Source: an uncultured Actinotalea sp.
GTDB lineage: Bacteria; Actinomycetota; Actinomycetes; Actinomycetales; Cellulomonadaceae
Direction of reading: 5' to 3'
Assembly (NCBI RefSeq): GCF_946885855.1
Contig: NZ_CAMPHH010000005.1
Coordinates: forward strand, 1 to 33,717
DNA: 33,717 nt
The translations under genes and the position numbers were made by a program. Below the pieces are notes generated by a model that worked only from the letters and a program-made list of their open reading frames with translations, was not told the DNA's origin and did not search any database. This document shows, piece by piece, positions 22,138 through 29,809 of this stretch (position 1 is its first letter; each line of letters opens with the position of its first letter).

Positions 22138-24405
22138 TCAGCGCTCCGCCGCGCCCGGTCGCATGCCCCGCAGCGCCACGAGCGAACGCCAGCGGGCCAC
22201 CCAGGCCTCGACCTCCCCGGCCGGCATGGGCTGGGCCACGTGGTAGCCCTGGAGGATGTCGACGCCGAGCGGGAGCAGCTCCGCGGCCACGGCGGCGTCC
22301 TCGACCCCCTCGGCGACCATCCGCATGCTCATCGCCCGCGCCATCTGCGTGGTCGTCTGGACGATGAGGCGGCTCCGCTCGTCCTGCGCGACGCGCGCCA
22401 CGAACGACCGGTCCATCTTGAGCTCCTGCACCGGCAGGTCCCGCAGGTACGCCAGCGAGGAGAACCCGCTGCCGTAGTCGTCCACCGCCACCTGCACGCC
22501 GTGACCGCGCAGTTGCAGCAGGACCGCCCGTGCGCGCTCCGGCTCGGCGAGGAAGGAGTCCTCGGTCACCTCCACCGTCAGCCGGACGGCAGGGACGCCG
22601 GCGCTCGTCAGCGCCGCGACGAGGGTCGGGACGAGGGCGCCGGCGACGACCTCCTCCGGGGCCCAGTTGACGGCGACCCGGACGTCGAGTCCGGCATCCA
22701 GCCAGCGGCGCAGGTCCGCGACGGCCTTGAGCAGGACCTTCTCGGTCAGAGCCGGCATGAGCCCGACCCGCCGGACGTCCGGGAGGAAGGTCGCGGGAGA
22801 CAGCAGCCCCTCCTGGGGGTGCTGCCACCGGACCAGAGCCTCGAGCCCGACGACCTGGCGCGTCCGCGCGTCCACCTGAGGCTGGTAGAACAGGACGAGC
22901 TCGTCCCCGGCGAGAGCCTGACGCAGCTCCTCGCCCCGGCGCAGGCGCTCCCGCGCCAGGCCGTCGAGGGACGGGTCGAAGACCAGCGCCCCGACGCGGG
23001 ACTGCTTGGCCTCGTACATCGCGATGTCGGCACGGCGCAGCAGGTCGGTCGCCCCCGCGGTCCCGTCGCCGTGGACAGCGATGCCGACGGAGGCGTCGAT
23101 CGCGAGGTCGAGGTTGTCGACGCGGACGGGGGCGGTGAGCGCGGCGCGCAGCCGCTGCGCCGTCTCGAGCAGGACGAGCTCGCCCCCGCGCACCAGCACC
23201 GCGAACTCGTCACCACCGAGGCGCGCGATGAGGACGCCCGGCGGCAGGGCGCGCCGCATCCGGTGCGCGAGCGTGATGAGCACGTCGTCCCCGGCGGTGT
23301 GCCCGAGGCTGTCGTTGACGTCCTTGAAGCCATCGAGGTCCAGGAGGAGCACGCCGATGTCGTCCCCGGCCGCCATCGCGCGCTCCGTGGCAGCGAGCAG
23401 GGACCGGCGGTTCGGCAACCCGGTGAGCTCGTCGGTCAGCGAGAGCCGTAGCGCCTCCGCCGCGCCGCGGGCCTCCCGCAGCGCGAGGGTCATCCGGACC
23501 CCTGCGGCGACCAGTGTGAGGAGGGCCACCACCCGCAGCACCCAGCCCACCGCGGACCACGGGTCGACCACGAGCATCACCAGCGCCAGGCCGGAGGCCG
23601 TGACGAGGACCGCCGTGCTCTCACGTGCCTCCGGCCGTCCCTCCGGCGCACCCGGCGCGCGGCAGCCGGCCGCCACGATCACGGTGAAGCTCGCACCCCA
23701 CAGCGCCTGCAGCGCCATGCTCGCGGTGTAGGCCTCCGTCGACAGGCTCCCGATGAAGCTGCTGTCCGCGACCGCGATCCCGAGGAAGCCCGCGGCCAGC
23801 AGGACGGTCCGAGGGGAACGGTCGCGCTGCCGCAGCACCATCTGCGCCACCACCATGGTGGACAGGACGAGGTTGATGAGCGGGAAGAGGACGGCCAGCA
23901 GCAGTGCGAAGCCCCCGTCGACCCCCGTGCCCGCCAGGGGGGTGAGGACGAGGAACCCGGCGAGGCACACCACCGCGCCGCACACGACGGCTGCCTCGGT
24001 CCAGGCGACGCCGGAGGTCGCCATCCTGCGCGGCGCGTCCACGAGGACGAAGGCCGCCAGACCGACGTACGCGGCGGCGCAGAGGATCTCCCCGGGCGCC
24101 GGGAACGTGACCGCCGTGAGGGTGCGCTCGACGCTGACCCACGCGGACCCGGCCGCCCACAGGGCGACCCCACCCCCGAGCAGGGAGAGGGACAGCCGGC
24201 GGTGCGGCTCGTGGACGGCGGTGAGCGCCACCCTGGCCAGCAGGGAGCCGAAGACGACCGCCAGGCACACGACGAGGGCGACTCCGTGGCCGTCGCCGGT
24301 CAGCAGCGCCGCGGAGGCGAAGCCGACGGCGATCGCAACCCACGGCGCGACGGCGAGGACACGCAGGAGGACTCCCCCTGTGGTCCGCCGCTCAGCGCGG
24401 GCCAT
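22138..24405 (-). CDS. Membrane GGDEF-EAL protein (c-di-GMP turnover)
   Basis: The 755-residue protein has an N-terminal sensor of about eight to nine hydrophobic helices (about 1-310). This is followed by a GGDEF diguanylate cyclase domain (about 325-485, RLGGDEFAVL intact) and an EAL phosphodiesterase domain (about 500-745). The EAL domain keeps GLEALVRW, VTEDSF, DDYGSGFSSL, LKMDRSF, AEGVED and QGYHVAQP. Both catalytic motifs look active; the RxxD inhibitory site just before GGDEF is not evident. VNWAPEE replaces the usual VNLS block but keeps the Asn. I chose the ATG at 24405 because GAGGTGACC precedes it. The protein could make or degrade c-di-GMP in response to a membrane-sensed cue. It ends 31 bp from the convergent LuxI-like gene. 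Confidence 0.93.
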   Translation of the reverse strand: MARAERRTTGGVLLRVLAVAPWVAIAVGFASAALLTGDGHGVALVVCLAVVFGSLLARVALTAVHEPHRRLSLSLLGGGVALWAAGSAWVSVERTLTAVTFPAPGEILCAAAYVGLAAFVLVDAPRRMATSGVAWTEAAVVCGAVVCLAGFLVLTPLAGTGVDGGFALLLAVLFPLINLVLSTMVVAQMVLRQRDRSPRTVLLAAGFLGIAVADSSFIGSLSTEAYTASMALQALWGASFTVIVAAGCRAPGAPEGRPEARESTAVLVTASGLALVMLVVDPWSAVGWVLRVVALLTLVAAGVRMTLALREARGAAEALRLSLTDELTGLPNRRSLLAATERAMAAGDDIGVLLLDLDGFKDVNDSLGHTAGDDVLITLAHRMRRALPPGVLIARLGGDEFAVLVRGGELVLLETAQRLRAALTAPVRVDNLDLAIDASVGIAVHGDGTAGATDLLRRADIAMYEAKQSRVGALVFDPSLDGLARERLRRGEELRQALAGDELVLFYQPQVDARTRQVVGLEALVRWQHPQEGLLSPATFLPDVRRVGLMPALTEKVLLKAVADLRRWLDAGLDVRVAVNWAPEEVVAGALVPTLVAALTSAGVPAVRLTVEVTEDSFLAEPERARAVLLQLRGHGVQVAVDDYGSGFSSLAYLRDLPVQELKMDRSFVARVAQDERSRLIVQTTTQMARAMSMRMVAEGVEDAAVAAELLPLGVDILQGYHVAQPMPAGEVEAWVARWRSLVALRGMRPGAAER

Positions 24406-24542
24406 GGTCACCTCGGCGGATCTCACGGACGCCGAGGCGTCCTGGGGCAGTTCGTGCAGTTCTGACCCTCATGTCATCGGCACCGGAGCGCCCGGCTTGA
24501 GAAAGATCACCCGGTACCGGCGGTGCCCTCGGGCCGCCCACC

Positions 24543-24558
24543 TAGGCTGGCACCCATG
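24543..24558 (+). promoter_or_regulatory. Leaderless-type -10 element
   Basis: TAGGCT (24543-24548) lies 7 nt before the ATG at 24556, in the TAGGCTGGCACCCATG arrangement common for leaderless actinobacterial transcripts. The start codon would then be at or near the transcript's 5' end, and no ribosome site is present. Confidence 0.55.
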
Positions 24559-25845
24559 GTGAGGACCGTCGACCCGTCCGCCGCACCGGTCGTCGTCGTC
24601 GGTGCGGGCCTCGCGGGGCTGGCCTGCGCGACCCGGCTCCACGACGCCGGGGTCCCCGTCCTCGTGCTCGAGGCCTCGGACGGCGTCGGCGGACGGGTCC
24701 GCACCGACGTCGTGGACGGCTTCCGCTGCGACCGGGGCTTCCAGCTGCTCAACCCGGCCTACCCGGAGGTCCCGCGCGTGCTGGACGTCGAAGCGCTGGA
24801 CCTGCGGGCCTTCGGCGCGGGCGTGGTGGTGGCCGCAGGCGGTCGCCGTCACCTGCTCGGGGACCCGCGCCGGCTGCCGTCCGCGGTCCCGGGGGACCTC
24901 CTCGCCGGCGGCTCGCTGCGGAGCAAGCTCGGCTTCCTCCGGTGGGCCCTGCCCGCGCTGGGACCGGTCGACCGGCTGCTCGCGCGCGAGGACGCGCCAC
25001 TCCGGGCGTCGCTGGACGCGGCGGGCGTCGGCGGCCGGTTCCGCACCGGGGTCGTCGACGGTTTCCTCGCCGGGGTCCTCGCGGACGACGGCGGCACGAC
25101 GTCGACGACCTTCGCCCGGCTGCTCGTGCGGTCCTTCGCCCTCGGGCTACCCGGCGTGCCGGCCCGCGGCATGGGTGAGGTGCCGCGTCAGCTCGCCGCC
25201 CGGCTCCCGGCCGGTGCCGTCCGGCTCGGCGTACCGGTCGCCGCCGTCCGCCCCGGGTCGGTGACGACCGCCGACGGTGTCGAGCACGCCGCGGCGGCGG
25301 TGGTCGTCGCGACGGACCCGCGGACCGCCGGGACCCTCACCGGCGTCCGGGTACCACCGATGCGCGGGCTGACGACGTACTGGCACGCACCCCCCGCGGG
25401 CACGCCGTCGCCCGCGACCCGCCGCCTGCTCCATCTCGACGGCGACCGCAGCGGGCCGGTCGTCAACTCCGCCGTCATGACGGACGTGGCGCCCGAGCTC
25501 GCACCACCCGGACGCGTGCTCGTGGCCAGCACCGTCCTGGGCGCCGACGGCGGCTCCGCGCAGGAGCACGCCGTCCTCGCCCAGCTCGCGCGGGTCTACG
25601 GCGTGCCCACGCGGGACTGGTCGACCGTGGTCGTGCACCGCGTCCACGAGGCCCTGCCGGCGCAGCTCCCGCCGCTGGTCCGCCGACGTCCCGTGGTCCT
25701 CCACGACGGCGTCCTCGTGGCCGGCGACCACCGCGACACCGCGTCGATCCAGGGCGCCCTCGTCTCGGGCCGGCGTGCCGCCGACGCGGTGCTGGACGAG
25801 GGGCGTGCCGAGGGCCTCACCGGAGCGCTCCCCCGCTCCTCCTGA
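24556..25845 (+). CDS. FAD-dependent oxidoreductase (amine oxidase / phytoene desaturase-like)
   Basis: Flavoprotein of 429 residues. The dinucleotide-binding VVVVGAGLAGLACATRL at about 12-28 is followed by VLEASDGVGGRVRT (the adenine/ribose Glu and the GG-R-R motif of amine-oxidase-type flavoproteins) and FRCDRGFQLLN. A C-terminal FAD-contact segment, GVLVAGDHRDTASIQGALVSG, lies near 390-410. The family covers phytoene desaturases, protoporphyrinogen oxidases and amine oxidases. The substrate is not evident, and no carotenoid or haem genes are adjacent. The start is placed at the ATG at 24556 because of the leaderless -10. It is divergent from the GGDEF-EAL gene and followed 76 bp later by a small membrane protein. 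Confidence 0.9.
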   Translation: MVRTVDPSAAPVVVVGAGLAGLACATRLHDAGVPVLVLEASDGVGGRVRTDVVDGFRCDRGFQLLNPAYPEVPRVLDVEALDLRAFGAGVVVAAGGRRHLLGDPRRLPSAVPGDLLAGGSLRSKLGFLRWALPALGPVDRLLAREDAPLRASLDAAGVGGRFRTGVVDGFLAGVLADDGGTTSTTFARLLVRSFALGLPGVPARGMGEVPRQLAARLPAGAVRLGVPVAAVRPGSVTTADGVEHAAAAVVVATDPRTAGTLTGVRVPPMRGLTTYWHAPPAGTPSPATRRLLHLDGDRSGPVVNSAVMTDVAPELAPPGRVLVASTVLGADGGSAQEHAVLAQLARVYGVPTRDWSTVVVHRVHEALPAQLPPLVRRRPVVLHDGVLVAGDHRDTASIQGALVSGRRAADAVLDEGRAEGLTGALPRSS

Positions 25846-25921
25846 GCCCGCACGAGACGCGCTTGCACGGCGCGCGGACCTGCACGACAGTGGCCCCACC
25901 GCCCCCAGCCGAGGAGATCTT

Positions 25922-26143
25922 GTGGACGAGCGCGAGCAGACCTGGACCGAGCCCACCGCCGAGCCCACGGCCGAGCGGCCGGCGCCCGCCGGTGTGCTGA
26001 CGTTCGCGCTGTGCTTCCTGCTGCTCCTGGGCGCCTTCGCCCTCATGGCGGTGAGCTTCGACCAGGCGTCCGGCGCGCTGTTCGGGCTCGCGATCGCGCT
26101 GGCGTCGGCGGCGTTCGCCGTGCCGATGACGTCGCGCGGCTGA
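25922..26143 (+). CDS. Small two-TM membrane protein, unknown function
   Basis: A 73-residue protein with an acidic, proline-rich cytoplasmic N-terminus containing a TAEPTAERPAP repeat-like stretch. Two hydrophobic helices follow (about 24-44 and 49-66, the latter ending AFAVPMTSRG). The GTG at 25922 is preceded by GAGGAG 5 nt upstream, which strongly supports the start. I do not recognise the family; short two-TM proteins of this type are common in actinobacteria. The gene lies between the flavoprotein and recQ on the same strand with no overlap. Confidence 0.7.
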   Translation: MDEREQTWTEPTAEPTAERPAPAGVLTFALCFLLLLGAFALMAVSFDQASGALFGLAIALASAAFAVPMTSRG

Positions 26144-26374
26144 GGCACCGTCCCGGGCCCGATCCCGGACCGTCCCGAGCAGGTCCTCAGCACCAGGCGG
26201 TGGCCACCCCGACCCGTGGAGGCCCGCCGCCCGGCGCCCGCCCGCTCACTCCCGGTGCAGGGTGAGCACGCGTCGTCCCTGATCGCGACCGGGGCGGACC
26301 GTCCTGCCGGGGACCTGAGCCGGGACGGTCGGCACCGCGCGCGGGCGGGCGGGCGGCGGGTTACAACGGCACCC
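26144..26374. other. Intergenic region upstream of recQ
   Basis: I see no gene or structured RNA in these 231 bases. The only notable signal is TACAAC (26362-26367), 7 nt before the recQ ATG and followed by GGCACCCATG. The same ten bases precede and include the start of the flavoprotein gene, suggesting a second leaderless transcript. Confidence 0.45.
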
Positions 26375-28144
26375 ATGACCACTTCGCCGCGCCCCGACCG
26401 CGGGTCCCGCCAGCGCACCTCCTCGTCCGCCGACGCCCCGCCCGCCGGCGCGCCGGCCCCCGGACCTGGTGCCCACGACGGCGACGGGTCAGCGCCCGAC
26501 TCCCGCGGCCCGGTCCCGACCCTCGACGAGGCGGTGCGCGGCGTCCTGGGACCGCAGGCGGTGCTCCGCGAGGCCCAGCGCGACGCACTGGCGGGCCTGC
26601 AGGAGCACGACACGCTGCTGGTGGCCCGCTCCGGTGCCGGTAAGACCGCGGTGTACGCCGTCGCCACGCTCCTGTCCGGGCGGACCACCGTCGTGGTGTC
26701 GCCCCTCCTGGCCCTGCAGCACGACCAGGTGGCGTCGCTGCGGGAGTCGGGGCTCCGCGCCGACGCCCTCAGCTCCGCCCTCACGGCGCGCCGGCGCCGC
26801 ACGGTGACCGACGCCGTCGCCCGCGGAGAGCTCGACGTCGTCCTGGTCGCCCCGGAACAGCTGGCCCGGCCCGACGTCGTCGAGCTGCTCGCGCGGGTGG
26901 GGCCGGGCCTCCTCGTCGTCGACGAGGCGCACTGCGTCAGCGAGTGGGGGCACGACTTCCGGCCCGACTACCTCCACCTGGTCGGGGCGCGGCGGCGCCT
27001 CGGCGATCCGCGTGTGCTCGCCCTCACCGCGACGGCGTCGCCCCGGGTGCGCCGGGAGGTCGTGGAGGGCCTCGGCATGCGGAGCGCCCGCGTCCTCGTG
27101 CACGACGCGGACCGCCCGAACATCTGGCTCGGCGTCCGGACCGTGGCGGGGGCGCACGACCGCGACCGGGCGGTCGTGGAGGCGGTCACCGCCACGGGAG
27201 GCGCGGGGATCGTCTACGCACGGACGCGCCGGCAGGTGGACGACCTCGTCGCGTCCCTGCGTGAGGCGGGCGCTGCCCCCCTGGGCTACCACGCGGGGAT
27301 GCGCGCCGCCGACCGGCGCCAGGTGGAGCGGACGTTCCTCTCCGGGGCTGCGGACCTCGTCGTCGCGACGAGCGCCTTCGGGATGGGGGTCGACCGGCCC
27401 GACGTGCGGTTCGTCGTCCACGCCGGGGCGCCGACGTCGCTCGACGAGTACTACCAGGAGGTGGGCCGCGCCGGCCGGGACGGGGAGCCCGCCGTCGCGG
27501 TCCTCGTGCACGACCCCGGCGACGTCGGGCGCAACCACTTCCTCCGGGCGGGAGGCGTGCCCCGCGCCGCGACCGTCCGGGCCGTCCTCGATGCGCTGGA
27601 CGCGCCGGACACGCCGGGTGACGACCGAGGGCCGGCGGACCGCGCGGAGGTCGCCCGCCGGGCGGGGACCACGACGCGCACGGCGGGCCGGGTCCTCGTC
27701 CTCCTGGCGGCCGTCGGCGTCGTCCACGACGACGGCGACGCCTGGAGCCGGACGGACCGCCGATCCGTGCGTGCCGTCCTGGACACCCTGACCGAGCACC
27801 GGGAGCAGACGACCGCGGTCGAGGGCTCCCGGGTCGAGATGGTCCGGACGTACGCCGAGACAACGGACTGCCGGCGCCGCGTCCTGCTCGAGCTCCTCGG
27901 GGAGGACCACCCCACGGCGTGCGGGACGTGCGACAGCTGCGACGCCGGCACGAGCCACGACGTCGCGGAGGACCGGGTCCGGGTCGGACAACCGGTCGAG
28001 CACCGCGCCTGGGGGCCGGGGACGGTGTCTCTCGTCGAGCCCGGTCGCGTCACGGTGCTCTTCGCCGAGCGCGGCTACGTCACGCTCGACACCGACGTCG
28101 CGCTGGACAGCGGCGTCCTCACCGCGCACGCCGTTCCTGCCTGA
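26375..28144 (+). CDS. recQ: RecQ-family DNA helicase with C-terminal Tudor-like domain
   Basis: Superfamily 2 3'-5' DNA helicase of 589 residues. LREAQRDAL (motif 0) is followed by the Walker A variant ARSGAGKT with Lys90, VVSPLLALQHDQ (Ia), DEAHCVSEWGHDFRPDY from residue 183 (II plus the RecQ aromatic loop), LTATASPRVR (III), STRxxV-like YARTRRQV (IV) and QEVGRAGRDGEPA (VI). A zinc-binding cluster, CRRR...CGTCDSC, lies near 500-525. There is no HRDC domain. Instead, the last 50 residues (VEHRAWGPGTVSLVEPG then VTVLFAERGYVTL) resemble the PcrA/UvrD-type Tudor tail. The first 48 residues are low-complexity. The ATG at 26375 is probably leaderless. Confidence 0.92.
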   Translation: MTTSPRPDRGSRQRTSSSADAPPAGAPAPGPGAHDGDGSAPDSRGPVPTLDEAVRGVLGPQAVLREAQRDALAGLQEHDTLLVARSGAGKTAVYAVATLLSGRTTVVVSPLLALQHDQVASLRESGLRADALSSALTARRRRTVTDAVARGELDVVLVAPEQLARPDVVELLARVGPGLLVVDEAHCVSEWGHDFRPDYLHLVGARRRLGDPRVLALTATASPRVRREVVEGLGMRSARVLVHDADRPNIWLGVRTVAGAHDRDRAVVEAVTATGGAGIVYARTRRQVDDLVASLREAGAAPLGYHAGMRAADRRQVERTFLSGAADLVVATSAFGMGVDRPDVRFVVHAGAPTSLDEYYQEVGRAGRDGEPAVAVLVHDPGDVGRNHFLRAGGVPRAATVRAVLDALDAPDTPGDDRGPADRAEVARRAGTTTRTAGRVLVLLAAVGVVHDDGDAWSRTDRRSVRAVLDTLTEHREQTTAVEGSRVEMVRTYAETTDCRRRVLLELLGEDHPTACGTCDSCDAGTSHDVAEDRVRVGQPVEHRAWGPGTVSLVEPGRVTVLFAERGYVTLDTDVALDSGVLTAHAVPA

Positions 28145-28275
28145 GGGCGACGCGCACGGCTGCCCGCCGTCTCCTACGGTGGGAGCACGCGGTCAGGCAG
28201 TGCGGAAGGCGGAAGCCGGCCGACCCGCACCCGCCGACGGCGGGCAGGCGAGCCGCAGCGAGGCGAGGAGGACGG

Positions 28276-29022
28276 ATGCTCACGACCGAGGTGGCCGACC
28301 GCGTGCACCGGCTCGAGCACGCGTACGTCAACTGCTACGCCGTGGTCGACGACGACGGCCGCGTCCTGCTGGTCGACGCGGGCCTCCCCGGGACCTGGCC
28401 CATCATGGGCTTCGCGCTGCGGGAGCTGGGCCACCGGCCCGAGGACGTCGTCGGCCTCGTCCTCACCCACGCCCACTTCGACCACGTCGGCTTCGCCCTG
28501 CGGCTGCAGGACCGGCTCGACGTCCCGGTGTGGGCGCACGAGGAGGACCACTGGATCGCCGCGCACCCCTACCGCTACGCGCACGAGAACCTCCGGGCCG
28601 CCTACCCCTTCCGCCACCCCGCCTCGCTGCGGATCCTCGCCGCGATGGCCCGCGCCGGGGCGCTCAAGGTGCGGGGCGTCCGCGGCCTGCGCCCGCTGGC
28701 GGACGAGGAGGAGCTCGACCTGCCCGGTAGGCCGCGCGTCGTGTTCACCCCCGGCCACACGTTCGGGCACGTCGCGCTGCACCTGCCCGAGCGCGACGTC
28801 GTGCTGTCCGGGGACGCGCTCGTCACCCTCGACCCCTACACGGGGCTGGAGGGCCCCCAGATCATCGCCGGCGCCGCGACGGCCGACTCCGAGCTCAACC
28901 TGCGTTCGCTCGACCGGCTCGCCGCGACCGGAGCCGGCACGGTCCTGCCCGGGCACGGGGAGCCGTGGACGGCCGGGGTCGCCGCGGCGGTCGCCGAGGC
29001 GCGGGCCATCGGGGCGCACTGA
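28276..29022 (+). CDS. Metallo-beta-lactamase-fold hydrolase
   Basis: A 248-residue zinc hydrolase of the MBL superfamily. The HxHxDH motif THAHFDHVG has H65, H67, D69 and H70. It is followed by TPGHTFGHVALHL, LSGDAL and a C-terminal LPGHGEPW, so all five metal-binding motifs are present. The pattern is that of the glyoxalase II/lactonase-like subgroup; the substrate is not evident. The ATG at 28276 follows GAGGAGGACGG. It is a single-gene unit that ends at a hairpin terminator shared with csbD. A quorum-quenching lactonase role is possible for the fold but is not supported by any specific motif here. Confidence 0.9.
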   Translation: MLTTEVADRVHRLEHAYVNCYAVVDDDGRVLLVDAGLPGTWPIMGFALRELGHRPEDVVGLVLTHAHFDHVGFALRLQDRLDVPVWAHEEDHWIAAHPYRYAHENLRAAYPFRHPASLRILAAMARAGALKVRGVRGLRPLADEEELDLPGRPRVVFTPGHTFGHVALHLPERDVVLSGDALVTLDPYTGLEGPQIIAGAATADSELNLRSLDRLAATGAGTVLPGHGEPWTAGVAAAVAEARAIGAH

Positions 29023-29041
29023 TCCGCCCCGGCCGGACGTG

Positions 29042-29077
29042 CGAGGACCGGAGCACCCGCGGGCGCTCCGGTCCTCG
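29042..29077. terminator. Bidirectional hairpin terminator
   Basis: A 13-bp stem, CGAGGACCGGAGC / GCTCCGGTCCTCG, with a 10-nt GC loop lies between the convergent MBL-fold and csbD genes. There is no T tract on either side. The position and stem strength support a shared terminator. Confidence 0.75.
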
Positions 29078-29118
29078 TGCACCGGACCGATCCCGGCGTC
29101 CGGGTCGGCCCGGCACGG

Positions 29119-29142
29119 GCATCAGTCGCGGCATCAGTCGCG
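29119..29142. repeat. 12-bp tandem duplication at the csbD stop
   Basis: GCATCAGTCGCG is present twice in a row. On the csbD strand each copy contains GACTGATG, so the stop codon is duplicated out of the gene. It looks like a recent slippage event with no coding effect. Confidence 0.8.
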
Positions 29143-29307
29143 GAAGGCGTCCTTCACCTTCTCGCCGGCCTGCTTGAGGCTCGCCTTGGTCTGGTCACCC
29201 TTGCCCTCGGCCTCGAGCTCGCGGTCGCCCGTCGCGCGCCCGGCCCCCTCCTTCGCCTTGCCGCCCCACTCCTCGGCGGTGTTGCTCAGCTTGTCGTCGG
29301 TGCCCAT
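29134..29307 (-). CDS. CsbD-family stress protein
   Basis: A 57-residue hydrophilic, helical protein of the CsbD family, with DKLSNTAEEWGGKAKEGAGR and a second AEGKGDQTKASLKQAGEKV repeat, rich in Lys, Glu, Gly and Ala. CsbD was described in B. subtilis as a sigma-B general stress protein; the biochemical role is unknown. The ATG at 29307 has a strong GAGGAG 5 nt upstream, suggesting high expression. It converges with the MBL-fold gene. The 111-residue gene lies upstream on the same strand with a 38-bp gap. Confidence 0.92.
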   Translation of the reverse strand: MGTDDKLSNTAEEWGGKAKEGAGRATGDRELEAEGKGDQTKASLKQAGEKVKDAFRD

Positions 29308-29345
29308 GGCTCCTCCTCGTGCTGGTCGAACGGTCCCTGTCGAAT

Positions 29346-29681
29346 CTAGGTCGGCTGCGCCTGCGGCGCGCGGCGAGCATCCACGGCCGGGCCGGCACCG
29401 GTGCCGGTACCGGTGCCGAGGGTCCCGCCGGTGAGGGCCACGTAGACGAGGCCCTCCTCGAGCCCGGCCTCGGCCGCGAGCGTCCGCGCCAGGGACGACA
29501 GGGTCGGCACGAGGTGGCGTCGCGAGACCGCGACCACGGCACCGCCACCGGGAGGCGGGACCAGCCGTGCCCAGTAGCACTCCAGACCCGGGTCCCAGCC
29601 CCAGCGCGACCGCTCGGACCACCCCGGGAGCACGAGCCGTCGGGTCAGTCCGCCACGAGCGGGCGGCGCGAGGACGGTCAT
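29346..29681 (-). CDS. Hypothetical protein, 111 residues
   Basis: I do not recognise this protein. It is 111 residues, with no membrane helix or signal peptide. It contains RLVLPGWSERSRWGWDPGL, an aromatic ECYWARLV strand and SRRHLVPTLSSLARTLA, then ends in a Gly/Thr-rich repeat (GTLGTGTGTGAGP) and a basic tail. The reading frame shows high GC3 as in its neighbours, which supports it being coding. I use the ATG at 29681, though no good ribosome site is present. It lies between csbD and the UbiA prenyltransferase gene on the same strand, 128 bp after the latter, and may be linked to that cluster. Confidence 0.55.
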   Translation of the reverse strand: MTVLAPPARGGLTRRLVLPGWSERSRWGWDPGLECYWARLVPPPGGGAVVAVSRRHLVPTLSSLARTLAAEAGLEEGLVYVALTGGTLGTGTGTGAGPAVDARRAPQAQPT

Positions 29682-29809
29682 GACGCCATGGTCCGCCCGA
29701 CCACCGACACGACGCGCGGGGGCGCCGCGAGGCCGCCCCTCGGGGACGCCCGTCGGCCCGGGCGCGCCCGATCGAGGCGCCCGCGGCCGAGGCACCCGGT
29801 GCGGTCCGC

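Noticed and set aside
28276..29022. MBL-fold gene as a quorum-quenching partner of the LuxI-like gene
   Set aside because: The genes are about 6 kb apart in separate units, and the MBL motifs are generic, so the link is not supported.
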